Source of the DNA: Archegozetes longisetosus
Taxonomy: Eukaryota > Arthropoda > Arachnida > Sarcoptiformes > Trhypochthoniidae
DNA: 64,000 nt
Direction of reading: 5' to 3'
Assembly (NCBI GenBank): GCA_018873245.2
Contig: JAEMBT020000002.1
Location: 8,778,001 to 8,842,000, forward strand
Positions 13,778-24,100 of this stretch are shown here, piece by piece; the first letter of the stretch is position 1, and each line of letters opens with the position of its first letter. The notes beneath the pieces were generated by a model, which was given only the letters and a program-made list of their open reading frames with translations, was not told the origin of the DNA and ran no database searches. A program made the translations under genes and the position numbers.

Positions 13778-14532
13778 TTAGTCTCCATTTGAAGAAAATG
13801 AGGCTGAAGTCAAATCAGTGATTTTAGTGAACTTGGCTTTCTTTTTCTCCAGTTCGTTTTGAGTCCACAGAAGCAGTTTAACGAGTGTCACTAACTTTGG
13901 TTTAGGGGCCTCTCCTTCGCCTGACTGTTCCTTCAGAATGGCTTCATTCACTTCAGACGCCAGTTGTTGTCTATGTGAGGAATGAAGTAAATCAGAATAT
14001 GGAGAGGTTTCGGGATTATCGAAGGCCAACAAAGATAGAGTTCTCTCGAGCTCGGGTAATTGCAAATAATCGCCGTCAACACTGAGCTGTTCCTGTGCGA
14101 ACTTCAGCGCCTCTTCAACCAAATGGTCGCGAATTAATTCAATCAATTGTTGTTGCTGTCAACCAATAGTTATGGAACATTGATTTAAAATAGTTTTTGA
14201 CATCGAATATAGTGATCACTAACCTGTAGTTTGAAATACAGATGTCTATTATTATCGATTAGTTCTGGATAATAAGAGTTGATTAGACGCATGGCTTCGC
14301 GTATGTGTCCGTCTTCTATAGCCGTTCTGACAGCTATTCTCTGATCTATTTCTTCATTGGATTCCTTAATAGCGACCAATTGTCCCAATTTTTCGCAATC
14401 GATATTAGCTTCGACTTTGAATCTTTCTGAGGCCTCTTTGAATCCTTCGGCAATCAAGTAATCCATTATCAATAAATTTAATTCACTTCTTTTCAATTGC
14501 ATTGATTCTAAACGTGTTAACCAGTCCTCCAT
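13778..14532 (-). CDS. GID8: GID8 homologue, subunit of the GID/CTLH ubiquitin ligase
   Basis: Core structural subunit of the GID/CTLH E3 ligase. Exons 14532-14224 and 14155-13778 join in phase to 228 residues, the length I recall for the human protein. The N-terminus MEDWLTRLESMQLKRSELN leads into a LisH dimerisation motif (about residues 18-45, MDYLIAEGFKEASERF). A CTLH segment follows (DGHIREAMRLINSYYPELID), then a CRA region that includes LPELERTLSLLAFDNPETSP. The intron (14156-14223) is 68 bases. Convergent with SHMT, with about 230 bases between stop codons. Divergent from the helicase-like gene, with 487 bases between start codons. A candidate AATAAA is near 13673-13678 on this strand. 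Confidence 0.96.
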
Positions 14533-15019
14533 TATTTTGATTGAACTTCAGTTAATTATCAAACAAGACAATGAATTTATTTATTATTGAAAAAACAGCT
14601 GTTTATTCAAGAAATTTGAGTCATAAAATATGATCAATTAGAGGCTTCAACAGTATATCGCAAAATTCGGAAAAAAATTCAAACTTTCATAAAATAAAAA
14701 GGGATTGTTTTAAGACCTCGTTTGTTTATTTTAAATTTTCTTAATTTCGTTTCAGTTTTGAATAGAAAGAAGTTTTCATTATCATATGAAATATTTGATT
14801 TAAATTTTATTTTAAATTTTAGATTGAATCCAATTTCTATCTGTTGACATCTCTAGTCATTTAAAGTGTAACCAAATTTGAAAACAAATAAATTGTTTTC
14901 AATAGAAATGTTTGGATTTTTTTGCAATTTTTAATTAAATAACTGTTTTAAAATAAATATATTCCTATATAACTTGTTTTTATCTTTTCTTAATAACTAA
15001 CTAATGGGTTGAGTCAATC
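14533..15019. promoter_or_regulatory. Shared upstream region of GID8 and the Sen1-like gene
   Basis: The 487 bases between two divergent start codons must hold both promoters unless untranslated exons extend further. The sequence is strongly AT-rich with poly-T and poly-A tracts and no clear TATA box at a sensible position. This is assigned from gene arrangement only. Confidence 0.4.
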
Positions 15020-17062
15020 ATGTCATCAGAGTTACTGAATAATGAAACCAATAAAAACATCGAGTCGAACGATGACAATGACGTCGTCAATTCAGAAAAT
15101 GATGGACAAAATGATAGAGAAGATAATGAAGAGTCAAATCACGATATATTCCGTGTATTGTATGGCGATGACCAAAATGATGGTACCGATGAAGATGTTG
15201 ACGATCATAACTATTATTACAATGATGATGAAGAGGAAGAAGCCATTGGTAATAATGCCAACGCTTCTGTGGATGAAGACATGATTGAAGACAGAAGGTC
15301 AAATGTAATGATGACGACAAATGAGTCACAACAAAACCGAACAGCCAGTAATTCAAAGAAACGTCATTCAACTGAAGACGATGCGAGTCAAGCAAAGCGT
15401 GTGAAGCCTGAACCGATGTCTCCAAAGCGTAATAATGATGCTAATGAATCGATAGCAGGGAAGAGACTAACGACTACTTTTGAACCTGTTTATTGCGATG
15501 AAGAATCAAGTGTTGAAATACCAAAAACATCACAAGAATTTATGATGCATATACTCGATTGGGACCCGAACTGCTTAGAATCTAATAAAACCGTCCAAAT
15601 ACCAATGGCTGAGAACCTTAAAGATATCTCAAATGTATTGCATTTCAAAGATTTCGATACTTTTCGTAACATATTCATTCCTTCAATTATTGTTAATTTG
15701 TGGGAACAAGTCAGACGAGAGTATACTCTTAAACATAATAACAAATCTAAAACTAATGAAACAATACGTTTCTATTCAATATTAACCAAAGTAAAGTCCA
15801 ATAAGATGAAGAACGGATTAGAAATGAAATGCATTTCTTTTAGAAAAGTTAACGAAAGTCCAGTTTTCAGATTTGGTCAATTAGTTATCTTACGAACTGC
15901 TGTTCAGTTGAAGCCTAACAGTAACGCTCATCACATTACTCGAAAGAGTCATTTGGGTTACGTTTTCTCGCATGTAATCCGTAAATATAATCAACAAAAT
16001 CAAAGCGAAGTCAATCATCTCAGACTTTTGAACGAAGATAAGAGAGAATCTGTTCTAGTAGAAGAAATCATTTTTCTGACGAAATTTTCCGATGAACTGT
16101 ATTTAAGAAATGATGCCTTAATAGTTGCCGAACCACTACTTTGTATCCATAGTTATCACTTACAGGCAAGAGCTATCTTCAAATTTGAACAGTTCCCTCT
16201 TTGCAGACAAATATTGAATCCAATATTCAATTCAAAAGCATCGGGTGTTTCAGTCAGCGTTAATGAAACCAAATCGAAATTTGACAATTTGCAGTTGGAA
16301 TGCATTCAGGTTGGATTAGATGTTGTCGCCAATCCTTCATCTGCTTATTCATGTTTTCTAGCGGTCAATGGTCCAAAAAGTTGTGGAAAGACCGCACTTT
16401 TGGTAGAAATTGTGAAACAAATCGTTCGATCCGTTCAATTCAGACAAATGAAGGTATTGTTCACCTCATCTAATGATAAATGTTTGAATAATGTGAACGA
16501 ACTATTGAGAAAACATCGAATCAATACTTTCCTGATCGAAAAGGATTTTAGTCTAACTCTAATCAGATCTGCAATCAAGCATATTCAGCATAAGTTGACT
16601 AAAGATGTGATCATTAATGATAGTAAAAAGAAAAAGCTATACGAAGAGTGCTTGGAGTACTTCGAGTCTGATATGGATCATGAGCTATCAGTCGAAAGCA
16701 CTTTATTCAAGAATGAAATTTGTGAACAAGTCAGACATGATTTGATGAATCAATCGAATGTAATTATAAGTCGTATCGATGATATGTGTAATGATATCGC
16801 ATCATACAAATACTTTGCAAATAGAGATGCTTTCAGTTGTTGTATTATTGATGACTCAGCCAGTATTAGTGAGCCTCAACTTTACTCACTTTTTTGGTTT
16901 GGTATTAAGAAATTTATTTTGGCTGCAAATTTGGGCGATAAAAACTATTCAGATGACAGTGAAATTTGCAAAAGAATGGGTTTATCGCGTTCTTTCTTCA
17001 ATCGATACTGTTCACTATGCCCGCAAAACTCAAATGACACAACAACTGTGTTTAATTTTTAG
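15020..17062 (+). CDS. Sen1/senataxin-like protein limited to the first helicase half
   Basis: Single-exon frame of 680 residues. Residues 1-95 are Asp/Glu/Asn-rich. A basic stretch near 113-137 (SKKRHSTED, QAKRVKPEPMSPKR) looks like a nuclear signal and holds a sumoylation-type VKPE. Residues 200-237 resemble the segment that precedes the helicase core in Sen1-type proteins. EFQ-like FEQFPLCRQILNP (about 389-401) leads into a Walker A variant, GPKSCGKT (451-458). A Walker B variant, CCIIDDSASISEP (607-619), has Asp-Asp where the family has Asp-Glu. Motif III is degenerate (ILAANLGD). The frame then stops. The second RecA-like domain, which carries the arginine-finger motifs, is absent, so helicase activity is doubtful. 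It could be a regulatory paralogue, a retrocopy or a truncated gene. Confidence 0.75.
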   Translation: MSSELLNNETNKNIESNDDNDVVNSENDGQNDREDNEESNHDIFRVLYGDDQNDGTDEDVDDHNYYYNDDEEEEAIGNNANASVDEDMIEDRRSNVMMTTNESQQNRTASNSKKRHSTEDDASQAKRVKPEPMSPKRNNDANESIAGKRLTTTFEPVYCDEESSVEIPKTSQEFMMHILDWDPNCLESNKTVQIPMAENLKDISNVLHFKDFDTFRNIFIPSIIVNLWEQVRREYTLKHNNKSKTNETIRFYSILTKVKSNKMKNGLEMKCISFRKVNESPVFRFGQLVILRTAVQLKPNSNAHHITRKSHLGYVFSHVIRKYNQQNQSEVNHLRLLNEDKRESVLVEEIIFLTKFSDELYLRNDALIVAEPLLCIHSYHLQARAIFKFEQFPLCRQILNPIFNSKASGVSVSVNETKSKFDNLQLECIQVGLDVVANPSSAYSCFLAVNGPKSCGKTALLVEIVKQIVRSVQFRQMKVLFTSSNDKCLNNVNELLRKHRINTFLIEKDFSLTLIRSAIKHIQHKLTKDVIINDSKKKKLYEECLEYFESDMDHELSVESTLFKNEICEQVRHDLMNQSNVIISRIDDMCNDIASYKYFANRDAFSCCIIDDSASISEPQLYSLFWFGIKKFILAANLGDKNYSDDSEICKRMGLSRSFFNRYCSLCPQNSNDTTTVFNF

Positions 17063-17387
17063 AAACGGTCATAAATCAATCATAACATGTCTAGTTTGAG
17101 CCTAATTAGGTTTTTTGAGTCTCTTTCACGTTTAATACAATGTTTTCTACAATATTTAGTCACTTAATTAATACTTTTTGAAGTTGTAATGTAATGGTTG
17201 GGTCGTTAATGGAAATATGTATTTTATTATGAAAAATGAATTATAATTTGTTTCTAATAATTATTTCGGTTAATTTATATGATTGAATCTGTGTTTAAAC
17301 TTTGATAATTGGTAAAAAGTGATATTAGGAAGAAGATATAAACATAATGTAATGGATAAGCCAGTAAAAAGCATAGAAGAAAGTAGC

Positions 17388-17395
17388 AAAAAAAA
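17388..17395 (-). terminator. RNA polymerase III terminator of the tRNA
   Basis: A run of eight T on the minus strand begins two bases after the tRNA discriminator base. This is the normal polymerase III stop signal. Confidence 0.85.
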
Positions 17396-17396
17396 G

Positions 17397-17495
17397 TTCC
17401 CCAGGTGAGGCTCGAACTCACAACCCCGGCATATCTTAGACGCTACGAATACTGTCGTATAAGTACCGTGCGCTAACCAATTGCGCCACTGGGGA
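17397..17495 (-). tRNA. tRNA-Ile (anticodon UAU) with a 25-base intron
   Basis: Reads as a full cloverleaf on the minus strand: acceptor TCCCCAG with CTGGGGA, D arm GCGC-AATTGGTTA-GCGC, anticodon stem CGGTA with TGCCG, loop CTTATAA (anticodon TAT), T arm GTGAG-TTCGAGC-CTCAC, discriminator A. The mature length is 74 bases once an intron of about 25 bases (plus-strand 17433-17457), one base 3' of the anticodon, is removed. Internal promoter boxes are intact. Intron-containing Ile(UAU) genes are typical of animals. The first pair is T1-A72, whereas the copies I know begin with G. Confidence 0.93.
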
Positions 17496-18174
17496 ATTTG
17501 GTTTTAGGTGTAAGAATATGTGAAATGTTGTTTAACCAAAGAATTATAGGCGAAAAGATATTTTTGGGAGAGATGAAGTTAGATTAATATTAGAGTATAA
17601 TATAATAGATGTCGCGTATATAACAATATTAGTAATAGTAGTTATTGCTTTACTATAATATGCTTCTTTTAAGGTTCTTACAACTTGCTAGACATAGTAT
17701 TTTACTAGCCTTGAGCATTGCAACAACAAACTTGGTAACTTTGAAACATTCCTGAAAGTAGTGAACCTCAATATCTTTAACACATACACACCTGTAGAAC
17801 AGCTTTCGTTTCATTTTATTAGCCAATAGAAGAATATTAAAGAAAACTTGACTATGAATACAATATTTGGCTGTCCTTTTAGTTGATGCCAAGTTGGCCT
17901 CTCTTTAGATGTGCCTCACTCTGACTTCTGCTTAGATGATGAACTAAAGTAAACATAACCACCTTTTGAATGTGATTCCTCTTTTGTTTTAAACGTTTGT
18001 AATACTTGAGTGTCATATAATCCTAATCGTAAAGTGATATAATCTAATTGTTTGCTTACTGTTTGTTGATTGTTGCTCAAAAATTGTTTTCAATCAAATA
18101 CCAATTGACTAAATGTATTACTAAGTTTAGTGATCAATGTTTCGTAAGAAGGATATTTTTATGATCTAATAGAT

Positions 18175-21100
18175 ATGGAAGAATTTCAACAGGTATGTCA
18201 CTAACCACTAACCAGTTTAGAAATATACAAGTTTTACATCTCATTTATTTATTTCTATTGATGTTTATGACTGTATGACTTCAACTCTGACTAATTTCAT
18301 ACAAGTTTTCATTGAAAATAGACTTAAATAATAAAACACAAACATTGACGTAACTCAGGCTTCAATACGTTTAACTTGAATGTACTTTTCGGACATTAGA
18401 TATAAAAAGTTGAATTAAATGCAATGGTTAGAAATAGTGAGTTTTTATGAAGAATCTATGAGAAAAAGTAAGAATTTTTCTGGTTTAGTCATGTGAAAGA
18501 GTCTGAGTTTAACTTAATCGAAGGCTTGAATAATTTATAAGTCATACTATTTTTAAAACAAGTTTTTTCAAAAGAAAAATCGAAAAAATTCGCAATTCAT
18601 TAAATCGGACAAACGCTCAGCTTTGACTAACTTCCTTCATGATGATTGACATTGAGACAGTTAAAACTTTGTGAGATTATTTCAAACATATATTATGAGG
18701 AAACAAGTGAATAAAACATATTGAAATGTTGTATAATATGAAACTATTTAGTATTAGAATAGAAATGATTGTTAGCACTTATAAAAATGTTTTCGGAAGC
18801 TCGTGCCATGCAATCGAGAAGGCATGGCATGAAAAAGCTGTCAATTTAATTGCCTTAGTTAAATACAATAAATTTGAAATGCGATAACAATATGTTTTTG
18901 CATGACGAGCAGGTAGTGTGAAATCGCTAAAGTTACTTGAATGGTGCGAATAATACTAAAATAAATTTAATTTATGTAAAAGTATTTCAATGTTATTTCC
19001 TCACAAATTCAATTATTTAATAATAGGATCTGAAATAAAACGAGTTTGTCTATCAACAAACAATACATCAATAAAAATAGCTTTACTAACAATAGATAGA
19101 GATATTTATATTTTTACTTATGATATATCAGTTTTTTCGAAATCACTCGGTGTTCTAATGAAGGTTAAGAACATTGGGGAATAGAAAACAGTTTAAAAAT
19201 AGGAAACAATTTTTCTGGTCGCTGAATTTGAAAAATGAACGAAAGTCATGAAATTCAGTCTTTAAACAGAAGTTATTAGAAACAGAATTGTATATGATTA
19301 ACAAAATCTTATGACTGAGATTAGGTATGAAGCTTAAAACAATAACCAAATTATCATATGCTTTAGTCTTATTCATTAGAGATAATTATCAATTATATGG
19401 TTTCTAAGGTTTCAATTGTTTTGATTGAACAATATGCATATGAATTATGTTTATTAGGGGGATCTGGTTTGGTTCGACCCTGGTATCGGGTACTTACTGC
19501 CAGGGGAAGTGTCTGATTTCTCGAAAGCAGCTCAAATTGTGACAGTGGAAGCAGTCATCAATGGAAAGGTAACTGAAGCTATTCAATTCTTAATAATATA
19601 CTATCTATTTCACTATGATTTTACTATTCAATCTAAGTTTTACTGTAAAAATCACAGAAGCGTAACACAATCTAATTGTCTTTTGAAGATGAATTTAAGC
19701 CCTTATAATTAAGTAGAAAGTTGCTCCCAATCTTTAATAGAATATTTCAAAATTAGACTAAGTCAAGGCAGAAAAGATGTAAGTTTACAGTAAACAGTTG
19801 ATTAGGAAACAGAAGCTGCAATGTATTGATCTAATTCAATCCAATCTAATTCAAATGAGACCAAGTATGCAGACTTGAAATGCTCAATATCGAAACATTA
19901 GACAAGTTGAAGTTTTATTTAAAATCATAATAAGGTTTTATCATGCTTTTTATCAGTTAAATGTGCAGATAAAACGCATTTATTTTATTGAGAAACTCAT
20001 TAATCGAATAACTAAGTGAACAGATATTAAGATTAAGTTCCTGTTATCGAGATTTGGTTTGACTTTAAATAATATTTGAAAAGTTGCACTTCTGAATGAC
20101 TTAGTAAAAGCAACCATGTTTTTCTATATTATGCACAACGATTGAGCATAACTTTTATCAAACAACAATACTTGTTGGATAATATCTAGTGTTTATTAAT
20201 GATTTGAGAATAAAGACCCATTAATTAGAATTCAATGAACTGTTTGTTTTATGAAAGAATGAATGAATCTCATTTTTACCGAGAGTTAGACGCTGATAAA
20301 AGTTAATGAAACTAAACACGTTATACAAGGCTTTTAAATGAAAGTCATCAGAAATGTAACTCAAACTATTCGGCTTAAATATTGACTAATTGAAAAATGA
20401 AATTATTTATAGCAACAAACATTCAGCATACACAACATGAATAATATTGAAAGACGGCATGATCTGACTGCAAGTGGAGTTGATGATATGGTTAATTTAG
20501 TGTAAGTTTACTCAATTAATAATAAACTTGTTGCATTACTTAACTAAACTTTCACTCTTGTAAACTTATTCAAACGTATTTTCGGTTCAGATACAAACAA
20601 TGAGAACAATTACTAAAGTTTCAAATCTAGGATAATTTGTAAGATTAGGGATTCTCAAAGTTTTGTTGTTTCAAACTTTACAATTTACTGTCTAGAGAGA
20701 AAACCTGATTATTGTGAGCGAACTGGAAAACAGACTAATCTGAAAACTGAATGCAATTTACATAAACCAAAATGATATGATTATAAGTTCTAAAATAATT
20801 AATCAAAGTTATGATCTACTTTAAAGTTTTCATAATCCATTCATATTGGAAACTATAATAAAGCATTAGAATGAAATTACAAATGGTTTAAAAGACTATC
20901 AAATATAAGAAATTGCCGAATCATTTGAGCGACAATTCAATTGTTGGAAAGTTTGAATTTTAAAACCTTTCTTTAAACGAAGTGAGCACATTATATTTGT
21001 AATATTGATAACTGAAACCTTTTAGAGCAACTGAAATGAAAACAAATTACAAGGACTCAATTGCTTTATTCCTTATCATGCAATTTCTTTTCAAGTCACT

Positions 21101-24100
21101 GATTTTTGTGAAGGTTTTGCATATTTTAAATGCGAGCATTTAAGTGGACTGCGAGGGCAAACATTCCTTAACGATTTAGTGAATTAAATACAAAATATAA
21201 GTAAATTTCATATCATTGATTACTTGATTGAATAAGATTTAGTTAATAATCAAAATAATTGCGCGATAACAAAAAACTGAAAGTTCAAAGAGCCCTTTAG
21301 AGTATTATTTGATTACTAGTTTGAGATAAAATAGCTTAAATTCGGAAGCAATAAGATGCAAAATTTAGAATCGTGCAAAATATTTGATTTTTACAAATGA
21401 TTGAGATAAGCATCACAATATACTCTGCATAAATAGCTTTTATATTATCTAGCTTTTATTCAAATTGAAAATCAATTCCTTTGCAAGTTTTGCAGCCCTT
21501 CCTCTGATGAGATATGCATCATTTTGATGAAACGAAATTTATATTTTTGTAAAGGAGTATCAAATAATAGAAAGGTGATTTTTCAATAGAAAAATTTGAT
21601 TGAAATAAAACTTAACCTCAAGTACTTCAGATAAAAGCTTATAAATTTGGCTGAACATTAAGGCTATAAATTGAATCAATATTTGAGCGGATCACTTATA
21701 ATTGATTGAGTTAGAAAATTGATGTAGATTTTGATTCAGGCTTATTATGAATAATTTGAATACGATATTATCGCAGAGCTATCACGATTGTTAAGAGCGG
21801 ATCATAATCAATTTTAATAAATTGAAGCGACTTAGGAGTAACAAACAGAAAGTTTATTGATAAGCACGTACTGAAATGAGCGTAAATTCAAACTGACTCC
21901 AAGATGAATACAGCTATCCTCAAAAGCCTGTATGTATTGTACAGTTCATCACGAATTGCTTAGAAGTTGCCTTTTAAAGAAGAAAAACTTTGACTTCTTT
22001 TCTAAACAATACTCTTTGTCAGCTCATGTAAGTCAAGTAAATCAAAAGTTTTTCATGTTAAGACATGCAGATACAAAGAAGGAATTGTTTGATAATAAAT
22101 CTGCAAAAGTTTTACCCTTAACTTTAATAAATTTGGATCGAATTTGGTGTCGGTTTGTGTCAATAAGTGTCAAACAAGATAAGGTTGACACTAATAATGA
22201 TGAAAAGTCTATTTTAAAAACTTTGAGATTCTGCGTTTTTATTGAATTATTGAATTTTTGCTATTAAATATTTTACATTGTATTACAAGCAAGATTTATT
22301 AGAACTGCCATTGTAAGTCTCACGACAATTAGGTTAATGGATGCCAAAGGGCGGCAAAAGAAAACTTGATGTAAAAAAATAGGACTTTTATTAATTTTTT
22401 TTAGTTAAACAATAAAACTGGGGACTTTGAAGATTCACTTCTAATAGATAGTGATGAGATTATGTCATTTGTACGAACAAATTTAAACATTCAGTAACAC
22501 AACAAATATTTAGAACTTAAAGTTGAAAAGCTTGTCTTAATCGTTTGCCTTCTCTTCTATACCGTATAATATTTGAGAATCTGTTTTCTGTCGCTAAACA
22601 CAGTATTCGGTAAAAATGGTCAGAATATTATAGAGAAGTGAAAGCTCAAATAATAATAAGTAGATGCGTGAAACGTGAAACAAATTAAAATTGATTCTTT
22701 TTATAGGGACTTAAATGAGGCATCCTTACTATGGAATATAAAAATAAGATACGAAAAAGAAACCATTTATGTAAGTATTAATTACAAGTTTAGTTGTACT
22801 CCTATAATGAATTTTTACTGCCAACCTATCGAATCGATTATTTACAGTTATTGCTTAGCCACTAAATCAGGTTTCAATTGCTTGTTAAAAGTGAATTATT
22901 TTTTTAATTTTCGTATTTTAAAACTGAGAAATTACGAAAGGAATAGAAGGACAAAATTAATGCTCAGCATAACAAATCACGATTGAAAGCCTCTTAAACG
23001 TTCTTGTTTTTAATTGATGATGAATACGATCTTGTTTTGGTCGAATTTTTCAATCATACACTCAAATATTTAGGGCAATTGAACTTCGATTAGCAAAGCC
23101 TCTATTGAGGCTTATAAGTAAAAATTTCTGAGTATTTCATTATATTTTTTAGTTCATAATAATCTTACTTAGAGTCAAGAGAAATCAATCAAAAGTTTTA
23201 CTTTGATTGTCAAACTAATGAATTTGTATTTATTTTGTGTACCGTAAAGGTATAAGTACTGTATTTATCGAAATATTTTGTAAGAGTAATCATATGAGAC
23301 TAACTTAAAGTCTAGTTTAAGCCAAGTAAAAACTTGAAAATCTATATGTATTGTGAATGCTGAGAAAATTATAACTAAGGATTCAATCAATAGCTTAATG
23401 ATAGGGTTTATTGGCGTAAGATTGAGAATGAGATCAATTGGTTTAGGTCCAAAGTTTGGAAAATTCCCAGAAAAGAAAAACTATAGTTTCCGGTCTCGAA
23501 CAATAGCATTTAAGAAAATGATAAACCATTGAAGAACTGAAAAATGGGTGATTTGTTAGCGCGTTTTATTTGTTGAGAAACGAGATGCATATAATTTAAT
23601 GAACTGTTATTGAGAACACAACAAAACTTGAGGCATTTCATCAAGTAATTAGTCGTACCGGAGGTCATGATCGAAGTTGAAAATATAGAGTTTCAATAAT
23701 ATAAAGATGTATTCTGTAGACATTTAGTGTTGGTCGTGATGATTTGAGACAATGAGTGTATTGGAGAAGACATGAAATGTCAATGTAGATGAGTTAAATA
23801 GTTAGAAAAATTGTAAAAATTTAGGGCGTGATCCCGAAACAAATCAATGACCCTTTTATTTCTAGTTATCAAAATAAGAAATTTTATTGACACAATTCAA
23901 AATGATATGGAGGAAAATTCTAATGAGTGTTAGATCTAAGATCGTTAAAGTTGTGTTCAAGTGATCATCGATTGTAGAATAGCTTATGTAGGATTTAGTC
24001 AGCTTGAGAAAATCAATTTAATTTTACAACGCTTTAGGCAAACATCCTTTTTAGCACATTCTTAGTTTACTTTGAATAATAACATCTATAGCTAAATAAG

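Larger units (their letters stand above)
17063..18174. other. Spacer around the tRNA, upstream of myosin XV
   Basis: Apart from the tRNA and its terminator I see no gene here. The part nearest 18175 must contain the 5' leader of the myosin transcript. No promoter motif stands out. Confidence 0.5.

Noticed and set aside
15087..15425. Antisense His/Leu-rich frame opposite the Sen1-like gene
   Set aside because: It is the complement of the acidic GAT/GAA-rich tail, with no independent support.
17653..17892. 79-codon minus-strand frame upstream of myosin XV
   Set aside because: No family resemblance, no exon context, and its length is common by chance in this sequence.
21932..22267. 111-codon frame inside a myosin XV intron
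   Set aside because: No motif or domain recognised and ordinary intron composition. A nested gene cannot be supported.
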